Positions 10,645 to 21,599 of a DNA stretch of 64,000 nt are shown here, piece after piece (position 1 is the stretch's first letter; each line of letters opens with the position of its first letter). The notes below the pieces were generated by a model. The model was not told where the DNA came from and made no database searches. It worked only from the letters and a program-made list of their open reading frames with translations. Source of the stretch: Thalassia testudinum (lineage: Eukaryota > Streptophyta > Magnoliopsida > Alismatales > Hydrocharitaceae); contig JAZHRO010000019.1 in assembly GCA_037157565.1 (NCBI GenBank), positions 24,140,001 to 24,204,000 on the forward strand, read 5' to 3'. The translations under genes were made by a program, and so were the position numbers.

Positions 10645-12491
10645 TGAAATCGGTTGGTGTGACGACCGGGTTTTAGTTTGTTATAACGTTGTAGTATAGC
10701 CAGTTATTACCAACATTTCAAGTATATAAATTTTTTACTCGGAAAATAAAAGAGTTCCCGAGGTCGAACTCAGGGAGCAAGTTGTATTCTAGAGACATAC
10801 ATGTTTCTTTTACAAAATAAAGAAAGAGAGAGGGAAAGAATTTGTTGTTCTCTTTGTTTTCTCCTCGTGATGTTCTTCTTTCTTTCTTTCTTCAGATCTC
10901 CTTCTTCTTCTTCCTTGGTTTCTGCCTTGGCCTCTCTTCTTCTTTTTCTGCAGTCTCTTCTGTGAAGGTTTCTTGCTTCTCCGCTCTGCTGTACTTCTTC
11001 TCTGCAGCCTTTCCTCTTCTTCTGCCTTGCTCAGCCTCTTCTTTAGAGTTTCTTCTTGCTTCTCCTCCCTGCGGCTAAGTGTCAGCTTCTTCTTTTCTTT
11101 TTCAGCCAGGGACGTCACCCCTCCTTTCTTCTTTTCCCTTCAGGCCGTCGTCTGATTTCCAAATCAGACGACTTAACTACCTGTTGCTACAGGCAGCTTC
11201 CTTCTTCTTCCGCGGGTCTTCTTCTTCGCCTGTGCCTACACACTTCAGAGTTTTTTCGTCAGAGGCAAAACCTACTCGACCACCCCCCCCGCGTCTCTCT
11301 CTCTCTCTGAAACCACTCTTGGGAAAGCTCTCCCAGAGCTACCGGGTAACCGGGTTCGGGTCAGGCCCGGGTCCAGGCCCACCGGCGTGCGTGGTGGGCG
11401 AGGAGTGCAGGTCAGTCTTGAGTCGGGTCGGGTCGGTTCGGGTCAGGTCCGCGGGGCGTGAGCGCGGACGAGACCGGGTAACCGGGCGGGTGAAGGGGAC
11501 CTCACCCCGTGTGCTGAGGCAGTAAGCCTTCAGCACTTTTGCATCTTATGTCGCTGCGGCTCTTTAGGCGTTTCCGAGGTGGGACTAAATGGCCCACCTC
11601 AATTGCGCGCCCGCAGCGGGGAATTCAGCAGGAGATGGCGGCGTCACGCGAAGCTTTCTTCCTTAGCTGCGAACCTGGTGTTTTGCCAAAACTCCTCGCA
11701 AGGCCTGGGAGTTGAATCTGGGCTTGGCGCTGAGCGTGGCGCGCCTGTAGCTGCAGGTGGAAGCAGTTCCTCCTGCGCGTCAATGGCGGCGGAGGTCGGG
11801 TGGCCTGTTCACAAGAAAACGGCCTCTCGGCCTAATCAGAAAGTGCCAGGAGCTTCGCCAGGGTGCGGCGAAGCTCGTGTGGGTGGTGGCGAGGCGCGGG
11901 GCGGCGTGCGAGGGCTGCCCTAGGTCGGATTGTGGGTCGGAGGATGGGTCTGTTCGGTGGGGTTGCAGAGGGTGATGTGGGGGAAGTGGCAGGGCGGAGG
12001 TTGATCAGGGTGAGGAGGCGGAGGTCCTGCGGTGGTCGGCGAGCCGTGTGGGTCGCTGAGGTGATGGGAGCGGCTCGCCGGAGGGTGGTCGGAGACGAAG
12101 GGGGTGAAGGTGGTCAGGGTCGGTCGAGGGCTTAAGTGAATAAATTGAAAGCGGGGAAAGAAAGAGGAGAAGAAGGGGAGTAGCTCTAGCTTACTTGAAG
12201 GGACGAAGGGGGAGGAACAGGGCGACAGTCGTATCGACTGTCGCCGGAGAAGACGATGCTCAGGGAAAGGGGCGGCGGCAAGCAGAGAGCCGGAGAGGCG
12301 CCAGCTGGGTGCGGCGTGGCGCGGGAAGAGCAGGGGAGGAAGTCTCTGCTGCTGGTATTGCGGCAGAGCGAAGAGGTGGAGGGGGAGGAAACCGCCGGAG
12401 CTGGTGAGCGTCTGCCGGAGGAAGGAGAGAAGAAAGTTGGGGATTTTCTCCGTCAGATCCAGGCTGCCCCGGTCGGTGGAGCAACGGGGGG

Positions 12492-12499
12492 TATTTATA
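12492..12499 (-). promoter_or_regulatory. TATA box of C 3' LTR
   Basis: TATAAATA on the minus strand, 72 bp below the 34-nt U3 palindrome; the same arrangement occurs in element A and in the other C LTR. Confidence 0.7.
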
Positions 12500-12571
12500 G
12501 GTATCAAACAGGGAGGAAGGCGGAGGGAGACGACGTGTCTCCCTCGCCGGAGGATGGCCGGAAACAAGAAC

Positions 12572-12605
12572 CCATACCGTCCGTGCGTTCGCACGGCCGG
12601 TATGG
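12572..12605 (-). repeat. U3 palindrome of C 3' LTR
   Basis: Arms CCATACCG-T-CCGTGCG and CGCACGG-C-CGGTATGG around a TT loop, with one T/C mismatch. In element A the mismatch position has changed while the pairing of both arms is kept. Confidence 0.85.
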
Positions 12606-13425
12606 TGGGTTACAACGACCAGGGGGGTGTCCCTGCGACGGCTGACGACGCAGGGCACCCCCGGTTTACTTGCCAGGTCCCCCACCTCACCCTGCGCGGC
12701 GCCATGCTCCGCGCAAGGTCGCCGGAGCATGGTGCTGGCAGGTTTTTGCAGGAGGGACCTGATTGCAAAGAACAAAGGAGAGTTAGGGGCCAAAATGCGA
12801 GGGTTCACAAGTTGAGGGCCAAAGAGTAAATATATGAGGACCAAAGTGTAAAGTCGGTCAAGGAGGTTTCTTCTTAGGCTCAAGTTTTTATACATGACTA
12901 ATTAGGACCTAAGGAATCTGATGGTGAATTTCATTTCCATATTAAACCTTGTTTGACCGGTCAATTTGCGCAAAAACCCAAATTAAGTTATTAATTGGGC
13001 ATGGTTCTCAATGTAGGTCAAAAAGGGTTCTGAAGGCCAAATTGAAGGTTCTAAACCCTGGAGATTATTTTTCTATGAATTTTAGAGGATTTATTCTATT
13101 TTTACTTTGCCTCGAACCTTGTGAATTGAAGTGGGTTGTTTTAGGGTTACAGATTATCATTTAGTTTCTTGGAATTGCTGTAGCCCTTGCTAGATCATTT
13201 CATCCCACTCTTATTCTTATTAAGCTGCTTTGACCTATGTTTGGGCCCTGAATTACCCTGTATGCAGATTATACTGGTAAAATTACATTTTTACCCCTTA
13301 TGACTTGTTTTCTTCTCAAACTCAGGATTTTCTGAGTTAAGCCTTTCCTTGAGATATGTAGGAGCTTTTATCCTTTGTATTAGGTCAAAATGAGCTAGTT
13401 ATGGCTCATGATGAGGTTCTCATCA

Positions 13426-13436
13426 TACCCCCATGC
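13426..13436 (-). other. Polypurine tract of element C
   Basis: On the minus strand GCATGGGGGTA lies directly before the LTR start TGATGAG. Confidence 0.85.
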
Positions 13437-14968
13437 CTAGCTTTTGCTAGTCCCTTAGCAAAAACTTAAGGTTTCAACCCTTGTTCTAGACCATGAAGTT
13501 TTTAATAGTTTTAGATAAGTGCCTTTTTTATTTGAGCATAGATTAGGTTAGAATGCTGACCATAGGCCCAAAAGGTACTCTAGTACTAATCAAGATCCAA
13601 ATCTGTCTAGCCTTAGCCTCAGTCTTTTAGCAAAGGTTTTTAAGGCCCACAAGAACTAACCTAAGGTTTATTGGACTTCGTGGTTAAAGCACCCGTGCTT
13701 GAAATGATTTTAGCCCTGGCTCAGTTCGCAGTGCGTTTTGTAAGAGAGAGATAGAAAGTTTTTCTGTTTGGAGAGTTTTCTCTCTCTTTTTCTTTTTAGT
13801 TCTAGCCTAGGATTGGCTTTTCAACACAGTCTGTATCAGATTCCTTGCTCCCATCATCAATCCTCAAGGGTTCCTGGCGATCGATACTTCGAGATAGCAC
13901 CGCCCATGGCAACCCCCGGAACCCTGGCTATTGAGATTTCGAGATAATCCCATCCATGGTATTCCGTGGCCGAATCCAGACCCTGGCAATTGACACTTCG
14001 AGATAATGCCATCCATGGAATCTGAACCAGCAGAGTGCTTACATGCCCCCAGTAGGATATGTAAATATCCTAAGAGACAAGCACCGAGGAGATGATATTT
14101 TGTTACGCATCTTCGAGGGGATTTCCCGCCTCTCTGCGCTGGAACTCGTCCAAATCAACTTGTGTTGATCGGCCGCTCCTATTCTAGGTGTTCTTTTCAG
14201 ATTTTTGCGACGCTTCTGCGTGATTCTGATTTTTACGCTTACTGAACCAGGCTGTGTGTGAGATTAGGGTGCTTAGGTTACTGAGTCTTGTAAACCAAAA
14301 ATTAGTTAACGAGGCCGAATACTCCCTAAGCCTTAGACCTAATACTTCAGCTTTTCATTTTCCTCAACCTCTTGAGGAGTGTCCAGATCTTAATGGGTAC
14401 TAAGAGTCTATTCAAGAATGCCTAAGGTTTGCATTTTTACTAATCTTATTGTGCACTTTTCTTGAATGAGGTCTAGAACTTAGGTTAATTCCTTAGTTCC
14501 TTACTAATGACTATCACTTTTTCTCATAATTTTGTGCTCCTTTTTCATTTTGTTTCTTTTCTCCTTCGCAAAATTTTCTTCTCTTTTCCTCTTATTCTTT
14601 TTCAAAATTTTTTTTTTTAATTTTTATGGTGTTTTTGGCATATGTGAATTTTTTTGTTTGAAACCTTTTCTTACAAGTTTTGCACTTTCATACCCCCCCA
14701 TGCCTAAGATTTGCAATGTCCTCATTGTAACCTAGGGGGTCTTAGTTCATTCCTTAAGACAGAAATTTGGATGAGTGAATGGGTCGGGTTGAATTTTTGC
14801 GGACGATTTTAAATCCCAGATGCAAACATCTGAGTTGGGGTCGGCTGTCTACAAGGGTGAACTTCGAGTGTTGAAAGGTGTCAAAACAAGTTTCAGGTTT
14901 ACAAAGAGAATGACGGGCTGCCTCCCGTTAAGCGCTGAGTTTTACGCCATCGGCTGGGCGCAATAAGC
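13437..14968 (-). other. 3' noncoding region of element C
   Basis: About 1.5 kb between the gag-pol stop and the polypurine tract. It has no ORF of note, an internal polypurine-like motif (14691-14727), a purine-rich (minus strand) stretch and three imperfect 50-60 bp repeats (about 13872-14015), all shared with element A. A GGGAGGCAGCCCG block (about 14919-14931) follows the stop codon closely. Confidence 0.75.
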
Positions 14969-17900
14969 TCAAGGGGAAAGGAGGATATAAGATGCCTCAG
15001 CCAAATCAGTAGAAGTTACATCAATGAACGGCTTGAGTCTCTGACCGTTCATGATGAAAGGTTCAGAATCGTGGCTGAGTGGACTGATTTCGATTGCTCC
15101 ATTTCCAAAAACCTGTCGGACCAAATATGGTCCGACCCACTTAGATCTCAGTTTTCCTGGGAAGAGTTTGAGTCGGGCATCAAAGAGTAGGACCTTTTGA
15201 CCAGGATGAAAGATCTTTCTCGAGATGTGTTTGTCGTGGAAGGCTTTAACCCGCTCCTTGTAGATTTGCGAGTTCTCGTACGCGTCTATGCGTAATTCAT
15301 CGATCTCGCTGATTTGGAGTTTTCTGTGGGTCCCAGCCTTGGAAAGATCCAGATTACAGTTCCGTACTGCCCAATAGGCTTTATGCTCCAGTTCGACGGG
15401 AAGGTGGCATGCCTTTCCGTACACCAATCTAAAGGGAGACATGCCCAATTGGGTCTTGTGGGCGGTCCTATAGGCCCACAATGCTTCCGGAAGTCGGGAC
15501 GACCAGTCCTTCCTGTCAGGTCGAACAGTGACTTGCAGGATTTTCTTGATCTCCCGATTAGACAGCTCAGCTAGACCATTAGTTTGGGGGTGGTAAGGAG
15601 TAGAGATTCGGTGAGACACCCCGTATTTGGTCATCAGTGACCTAAACTGAGCATTTGTGAAATGGGTCCCCCCATCAGAGATTATTGCACGAGGAATCCC
15701 GAACCTTGAGAAAATGTGTTGATGAATGAATTTGAGAACGATTTTGTGATCACAGGTTCGGGTCGGTATGGCTTCGATCCATTTGGACACGTAGTCCACA
15801 GCCAACAGAATGTATTCGAAACCATCCGAAACAGGAAAGGGGCCCATAAAATCAATCCCCCAAACATCAAAGATTTCGCATACTAGAATCGGTTGCATAG
15901 GCATCATGTCGCGATGGCTCATGTTGCCCAAAGTCTGGCAACGACTGCATGCCTTGCAATGACTGTATGCGTCTTTGAACAGTGTGGGCCAGTAAAAGCC
16001 GCACTGGAGGACTTTTGATGCGGTTTTATGCCCGGCAAAATGGTCACCGCATGCCTGGTCATGGCAGAAAGAGAGGATATTGTTGACTTCCCCTTCCGGG
16101 ACACATCTCCGGATGATCTGATCGGCACCTATGCGGAAGAGGTACGGGTCTTCCCAAATGTAATACTTGGCATCGGAGCGTAATTTGTCTTTCTTGGCCT
16201 TCGGCCAATCGGACGGGGTCTGATGAGATGCCAAGTAATTTACAATATTAGCGAACCATGGAAGGCTAGTACCAATAGTCAGCAGGTGCTCATCGGGAAA
16301 ATGCTCAGTGATGGGTCCGGAAGGGTCAATTATTTCAGAAGGAAGACGGGACAAGTGATCAGCTACCACGTTTTGTTTTCCCGCTTTGTCGCGAATCTCA
16401 AGGTCAAATTCTTGCAACAGCAAGATCCATCGGATTAATCGAGGTTTCGCGTCCTTCTTCGCAAGGAGATGCCTCACAGCTGTGTGATCCGAGTATATGA
16501 TGACATGGGAACCCAGAAGGTACGATCTGAACTTCTCTAGGGCAAATACTACAGCTAGCAGCTCTTTCTCAGTAACTGTATAGTTACGCTGAGCCTCATC
16601 GAGTGTTTTGCTGGCGTAGTAAATGACCACAGGTTTCTTGTCATTTTTCTGCCCCAAAACCGCTCCTACAGCGAAGTCGGATGCATCACACATGATCTCA
16701 AAGGGTTGAGACCAATCAGGGGACTGTAGGATCGGGGCTTGGGTGACTCGGTCACGCAGGATTTCAAATGCTTGAGTGCATTCCTTGGAGATTTCGAAGG
16801 GAACATCCTTGGAGAGAAGAGTGGTCAGGGGGCGTGCGATTTTTGAAAAATCAGGGATAAATCGTCGATAAAAATCGACATGCCCTAAAAAGGATCGGAT
16901 GTCCCTGATCGAGCTAGGCATAGGAAGGTGAGAAATCAGATTAACCTTAGCTCGATCCACTTGGATACCTTTTTCCGAAATTGAGTGTCCCAGGACAATT
17001 CCCTCAGGCACCATGAAATGGCTCTTTTCCCAGGAAAGAACCAAATTCACATCGATGCACCGCCTGAGTATCTGGACCAAGTGTTGGAGGCAATCGTCGA
17101 ATGATGCTCCGAAAACTGAAAAGTCATCCATGAAGACTTCCAGATAATCACCTACCATATCTGAGAAAATGGCAAGCATGCATCGCTGAAAAGTAGCGGG
17201 TGCATTGCAAAGACCGAAAGGCATCCTTCGGAAAGCGTATGTTCCGAAGGGGCAGGTGAACGTGGTCTTTTCTTGGTCCTCAGGATGGATTGCCACCTGG
17301 TTATAACCGGAGTACCCGTCAAGAAAGCAGAAGAACCTATTTCCCGCTAGTTTTTCGAGAATTTGATCAATGAAGGGTAGTGGGAAATGATCCTTCTTCG
17401 TGGAGGAATTGAGTCGACGGTAATCTATACAGACTCTCCACGAGTTGGCTAATCGGGTAGGAATGATTTCTCCGGTCTCAGTCGTTATAGTGGTGAGTCC
17501 TGCCTTCTTGGGCACGACCTGAATTGGGCTCACCCAACGACTATCGGAGATCGGGTAGATGATCCCGGCATCTAACCACTTGATGATCTCCTTTTTCACG
17601 ACCTCCTGCAGATTGGGGTTTAAGCGTCTCTGCATTTCACGAGAAGGTCGTGTGCCCTCTTCTGAATAGATATGATGAGTACAATAAGAGGGACTTATTC
17701 CAGTCAAATCATCGAGAGTCCATCCGATGGCTCTGCGATGTTGCTGGAGGACAACAATCAGACGGGATTCCTGTTCAGGACTGAGGTTGGAATTGATGAT
17801 CACAGGAAGGGTCTGATTAGAACCCAAAAAGATGTATTTTAAGTGAGCAGGAAGGGGTTTCAGTTCGAGGATGGGGTTTTCAGCAGCAGCGGGTGGTTCA

Positions 17901-20668
17901 GTAAAGATGTGAGGTTCAAGGGTGGGAGTTACTGGGTTGTTCACATCTGGATTTGACTCCTCTGTTTGCGGGTCAAGATCCTTCTGTGGTTGATGAGGCA
18001 TACTCAAGTCATTCTGGAGGTGTGATTCATCAACCAAAGTCTTGATGTCACAAATTTGCTCGATGACGCCGCAATTAATTCCTTGTTGGGCCTTAAATAT
18101 ATCAATTTTCAGTGTTTGATCTCCAAAATTAAGCTCTATTTGGCCCTCCTCACAGCTGATGTTGGCTCTGGTAGTAGCCAAGAAAGGTCTCCCTAGAATG
18201 ATTGGTGTATCCCTAGGGTTCTCAGGTGCATCCATATCTAAGACTATAAAGTCCACTGGAAAATAGAAATCCCGCACTCTCACGATAATATCCTCGAGAA
18301 TCCCTTTTCGTGACTTTATAGATCGATCTGCTAATTGTAATGTCACCTCGGTTGGTTTTAGCTCAGATTCTTCTAGATGGTCAAGTAAGGATGTGGGTAT
18401 CAGGTTTATGGATGCACCCAAGTCTAACAATGCTCTATCAAATTGGGTACCACCTATCTTACAGGAAATCAGGGGAGTTCCAGGATCTTTTGCCTTGGGT
18501 GGGAGTCTACTAAGGATTACAGAGCTGGCTTGCTCTGACAGAACAATTGGGCTCCCTCCCTTGGTTCGCGGCTTACGCTGGGGTGTACATATATTCTTTA
18601 GAAATCGTGCGTAAGCTGGTACGTGGCGGATTGCATCCATCAAGGGGATGTTTATGTGGACCTGCTCAAAGAGCTTGACCAGGTCCTCCTCAGGGGCCAC
18701 GGGTTTGGTGGTCTTCTTTCCCTTGGTCAGGGCCTCGGGAAACGGGATCTTGGTTGGTTCTTCTAGGATAGGTCCAGGTTGTGGATCTGGAACAGCGGTA
18801 CCTTGGATAACTATCCTAGGGTCATGGTTATCAGGCTTGGAGTGGTTTGGATAATGTGGGTCTGGAGTTGTCTTACCACTACGTGTTGTTACAGAATTTA
18901 ATCCGGCCTGATTTTGGTTTGGGTTTGGTAGGAGGGGTGGCTGCTGCTGAAATCCCGCATAAGAAGTTGAGGCTTCCATCTCGTCTGGAGATGGAGCAGT
19001 AGGAGCCTGATAAATCCATTGGGCGTGGCCTAAATTTGGATTCATAACGCGCTTCTGGGTTGGCACGTTATTTGGGTTAGGAAGAGGTTGGGAAGGGAGT
19101 GTGCCTGGTTGGCGAGAATTTGCCAACTGGGCCAGTTGAGTTTTAACTTCAGTAAGCTCGTCCTTGTGCTGTTTTTGAATAGCCGCATTCGATTTTTGAA
19201 TGTCAGCCAGAGTCTGAAGGATTAAGGACATTTGATCTTGATTTGGCCCTGATGGATAAGTAGGGTTGGGCCGAGGCTGAGGCGGCTGGTAGTGACGAGA
19301 GGGCTGTGGGCGGGACTGAAAAGGTGGTCTTTGGGTTTGGGAATTTCCCGCCCACTGAAAATTGGGATGGTTTCGCCATCCAGGGTTGTAAGTGTTGGAG
19401 AATGGGTCGTTCTGGATGGCATTGAGGTCCTCGCAGGTCTGAGGAACCTCCTGAGAATCAGGGAAAGGAGGAATGGAGTTCCCCCGGCTGGTGTAGAAAG
19501 GATCGGATGATCTTCCAGTCCAAGAATCAGATGGGGATGGATATGGATCCATCCCAGGGGAAGATCGGTGGAGGATGTTTTGCACAGTCTCCTGTGTGGA
19601 AGGAGGTTGTGCAAAGGAGTTACGCACAGAGGTGGCTCGCTGCAAGTGCTGAGTCAGCTCATCCACCTTCTTTTCAATGATTGAGACCTTGTCCAATCGA
19701 CTGGCCATTAATTCCAGGTCGACTGTTGCGGACAGGCCCTGCGTCTCATGTGCTCCCTTAAGACTCGTCGCTGCGCGGGTATTCGTCCTGTCGAATAATC
19801 CCATGGAGTCATTGTTGATGGAGTTCTCGCACATGTTTTTGAGAATCTCCCATACGGTGTCTTCATGTTGACCCATTATGTTTCCTCCGCAAGTTGCATT
19901 GACGAAAAGGCGGATGTCCTCACGGAGTCCCTGGTAAAAAGATTGGACTTGTTCCCATTTAGGAACTCCGTGATGGGGGCACTTCCTCATGAGATCCTGA
20001 AAACGATCCCATGCCTCATGAAGAGGTTCTCCTGATTGTTGAGTGAAGTGTGTAATCTGATGGCGCAAGGCGTTGGTCCGACCAACGGGAAAGAACTTTT
20101 TCAAAAACTCGGATTGAAGTTCTTCCCAAGTGTTGATCGGCGGGGTCTGAGTTTGATACCAATGGGCAGCCTTGTCCATAAGAGAAAAGGAGAACATCTT
20201 CGTGAGAAGAATATCCCGATTTTGCGCATTTGATCCAAAAGTGTGGGCCAGATGCTTTAGCTGTTTGATGTGCTGGAAGGGATCTTCAGAATTAAGCCCA
20301 TGGAATTTAGGTATAGCATGAATCATGTTGGGCTTTAGTTCGGAATCAGGTCCTCCAGTCGGGATTCTGACTCGAGGCTCAATGGCCACCGCAGCAGGAT
20401 TGTAGTGGTCCCGCATCATAGGACGCTGTGGTGGGTGCACGAAGTTTTGGAAGAGGTCATTGAGTCGCTGGAGCTGGTGTTCCAGATTATTTTCTTCCTC
20501 AACTGGCTGAGCCATGATGGGGGAAGAAGAAGAACTTGGTTCTGAATCAGAAGAGAGAATAATGTGAGGGTGTTGCTGCAAAAACACGGGCGTCGAGGCT
20601 TGGCCTTGACGAGAGCGAATTTCTAAAGGAGGTCTTAAGGGTGGTCTTAGAGACCTCCTTCCGTACAT
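14969..20668 (-). CDS. gag-pol polyprotein, Athila-like Ty3/Gypsy
   Basis: An uninterrupted 1899-codon ORF. Gag is residues 1 to about 520 (conserved retrotransposon gag core about 120-260, proline/glutamine-rich tail, no CCHC knuckle). Aspartic protease has DLGAS at 749-753 and ILGRPFL at 824-830. Reverse transcriptase is about 1020-1190 with Asp1117 (FLDGYS) and FMDD at 1179-1182. RNase H has candidate Asp1328, Glu1367, Asp1394 and Asp1437. Integrase has zinc ligands His1536, His1543, Cys1574 and Cys1577 and DDE residues Asp1606, Asp1665 and Glu1701 (35 residues between the last two). All catalytic positions look intact. The start is supported by the same M-(Y/H)-GRRSL beginning in gag of D and H; a second Met is at 52. 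Gag and pol share one frame, so no frameshift signal is needed. Replication would occur through virus-like particles, with integration in the nucleus. Confidence 0.95.
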   Translation of the reverse strand: MYGRRSLRPPLRPPLEIRSRQGQASTPVFLQQHPHIILSSDSEPSSSSSPIMAQPVEEENNLEHQLQRLNDLFQNFVHPPQRPMMRDHYNPAAVAIEPRVRIPTGGPDSELKPNMIHAIPKFHGLNSEDPFQHIKQLKHLAHTFGSNAQNRDILLTKMFSFSLMDKAAHWYQTQTPPINTWEELQSEFLKKFFPVGRTNALRHQITHFTQQSGEPLHEAWDRFQDLMRKCPHHGVPKWEQVQSFYQGLREDIRLFVNATCGGNIMGQHEDTVWEILKNMCENSINNDSMGLFDRTNTRAATSLKGAHETQGLSATVDLELMASRLDKVSIIEKKVDELTQHLQRATSVRNSFAQPPSTQETVQNILHRSSPGMDPYPSPSDSWTGRSSDPFYTSRGNSIPPFPDSQEVPQTCEDLNAIQNDPFSNTYNPGWRNHPNFQWAGNSQTQRPPFQSRPQPSRHYQPPQPRPNPTYPSGPNQDQMSLILQTLADIQKSNAAIQKQHKDELTEVKTQLAQLANSRQPGTLPSQPLPNPNNVPTQKRVMNPNLGHAQWIYQAPTAPSPDEMEASTSYAGFQQQPPLLPNPNQNQAGLNSVTTRSGKTTPDPHYPNHSKPDNHDPRIVIQGTAVPDPQPGPILEEPTKIPFPEALTKGKKTTKPVAPEEDLVKLFEQVHINIPLMDAIRHVPAYARFLKNICTPQRKPRTKGGSPIVLSEQASSVILSRLPPKAKDPGTPLISCKIGGTQFDRALLDLGASINLIPTSLLDHLEESELKPTEVTLQLADRSIKSRKGILEDIIVRVRDFYFPVDFIVLDMDAPENPRDTPIILGRPFLATTRANISCEEGQIELNFGDQTLKIDIFKAQQGINCGVIEQICDIKTLVDESHLQNDLSMPHQPQKDLDPQTEESNPDVNNPVTPTLEPHIFTEPPAAAENPILELKPLPAHLKYIFLGSNQTLPVIINSNLSPEQESRLIVVLQQHRRAIGWTLDDLTGISPSYCTHHIYSEEGTRPSREMQRRLNPNLQEVVKKEIIKWLDAGIIYPISDSRWVSPIQVVPKKAGLTTITTETGEIIPTRLANSWRVCIDYRRLNSSTKKDHFPLPFIDQILEKLAGNRFFCFLDGYSGYNQVAIHPEDQEKTTFTCPFGTYAFRRMPFGLCNAPATFQRCMLAIFSDMVGDYLEVFMDDFSVFGASFDDCLQHLVQILRRCIDVNLVLSWEKSHFMVPEGIVLGHSISEKGIQVDRAKVNLISHLPMPSSIRDIRSFLGHVDFYRRFIPDFSKIARPLTTLLSKDVPFEISKECTQAFEILRDRVTQAPILQSPDWSQPFEIMCDASDFAVGAVLGQKNDKKPVVIYYASKTLDEAQRNYTVTEKELLAVVFALEKFRSYLLGSHVIIYSDHTAVRHLLAKKDAKPRLIRWILLLQEFDLEIRDKAGKQNVVADHLSRLPSEIIDPSGPITEHFPDEHLLTIGTSLPWFANIVNYLASHQTPSDWPKAKKDKLRSDAKYYIWEDPYLFRIGADQIIRRCVPEGEVNNILSFCHDQACGDHFAGHKTASKVLQCGFYWPTLFKDAYSHCKACSRCQTLGNMSHRDMMPMQPILVCEIFDVWGIDFMGPFPVSDGFEYILLAVDYVSKWIEAIPTRTCDHKIVLKFIHQHIFSRFGIPRAIISDGGTHFTNAQFRSLMTKYGVSHRISTPYHPQTNGLAELSNREIKKILQVTVRPDRKDWSSRLPEALWAYRTAHKTQLGMSPFRLVYGKACHLPVELEHKAYWAVRNCNLDLSKAGTHRKLQISEIDELRIDAYENSQIYKERVKAFHDKHISRKIFHPGQKVLLFDARLKLFPGKLRSKWVGPYLVRQVFGNGAIEISPLSHDSEPFIMNGQRLKPFIDVTSTDLAEASYILLSP

Positions 20669-21579
20669 GCACAGTTGGAAGAGGTAAGTTTAGCAGGTGC
20701 TGGACCCAATCAAGGCACCCAAAAAAGGTGTTGGGTGACTATAGAGGTACGGGGCAGATGGACCCCTTGATCAGAAAGATCGTCCACCTGAGAATTACCT
20801 GGGCAGCCAGAGAGGGAGAGTCCCGCGAAGACCCCTACACGGTAGAGCGTCCCCACGGGTTACAGGGTTTCCCCCACCCGACCTCTCTTGTCACTGCGGT
20901 TCCAGGTAGACCAAAATGGGGATCTTGACCTCTTAAGTCTACCAATTTTAAGATCAGGGTGCTTAAGGTTTCACTTGAACTTTAGTCTTTTTAAGTGCAA
21001 AGAGTGACCTAATTTAAGGTTGGTTAACCCAAAGGGGTCAACTTTACCTCTTGTTTTCTTTGAGAGCTTTTTGGGTCCTTTCTTTTAGGGTTCAAGTGTT
21101 TAGAGAGAGCCAATTGTTTAGGATTTTTCTTGTTAATTATTTTCAATCAATGGCTTGGGCACACCTCTTTTGGATTTCCTCAATTCTTGATCAAGGGGTG
21201 TGTCTCTACTGAAATCCTAATGTTTGACCTTATGTTGGCTCTACTTGGTCCATTTAACTCTTTGTTGGGCAATTAGGGCTCAAGCAAGAATGTGTTAGCC
21301 CTTAAATACCCTTAATAGTGTGCAGGAGTGATGAGTTGAAAACATGCAACTCTTTATGGTTACTAAGTATGGAAGACAGGTTAGCCCTATATTGCTTGTT
21401 CTTTTCTTTTCTTCCTCTTTAGAGTTTAGGGGTTAATAGTGAGAGGAAAAATTTACCTGTCTTCGGAGTGGTTGTCGTGTGGTTGCTTGTCTTCTTGAGT
21501 TCCTGTAGCTGCACAAAAGAGAGGAGATTATCAGAAATTAAAAGAAACAGGAATGTTTACCTCTAGAATAGCCGTTGCT
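20669..21579 (-). other. 5' leader of element C
   Basis: About 0.9 kb between the primer binding site and the gag start. It carries no ORF that continues into gag. Its middle is T-rich on the plus strand. No splice or packaging signal can be named from the sequence alone. Confidence 0.6.
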
Positions 21580-21596
21580 CCCCGGCAGCGGCGCCA
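21580..21596 (-). other. Primer binding site, tRNA-Asp type (C)
   Basis: On the minus strand TGGCGCCGCTGCCGGGG lies 3 bp after the LTR end. It matches the complement of the plant tRNA-Asp(GUC) 3' end at 16 of 17 positions, the usual primer for Athila and Tat elements. Confidence 0.9.
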
Positions 21597-21599
21597 AAA

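Larger units (their letters stand above)
10645..13425 (-). repeat. 3' LTR of element C
   Basis: A 2781-bp LTR, starting TGATGAG and ending TTTCA on the minus strand. It has U3 hairpins at 12702-12732 and 12572-12605, a TATA box at 12492-12499, a long GC-rich transcribed region rich in CT and GGGTCGGGT motifs, and an AT-rich end. Several open frames (for example 211 and 224 codons) run through its GC-rich part but are broken relative to the other LTR and are not considered genes. Confidence 0.96.
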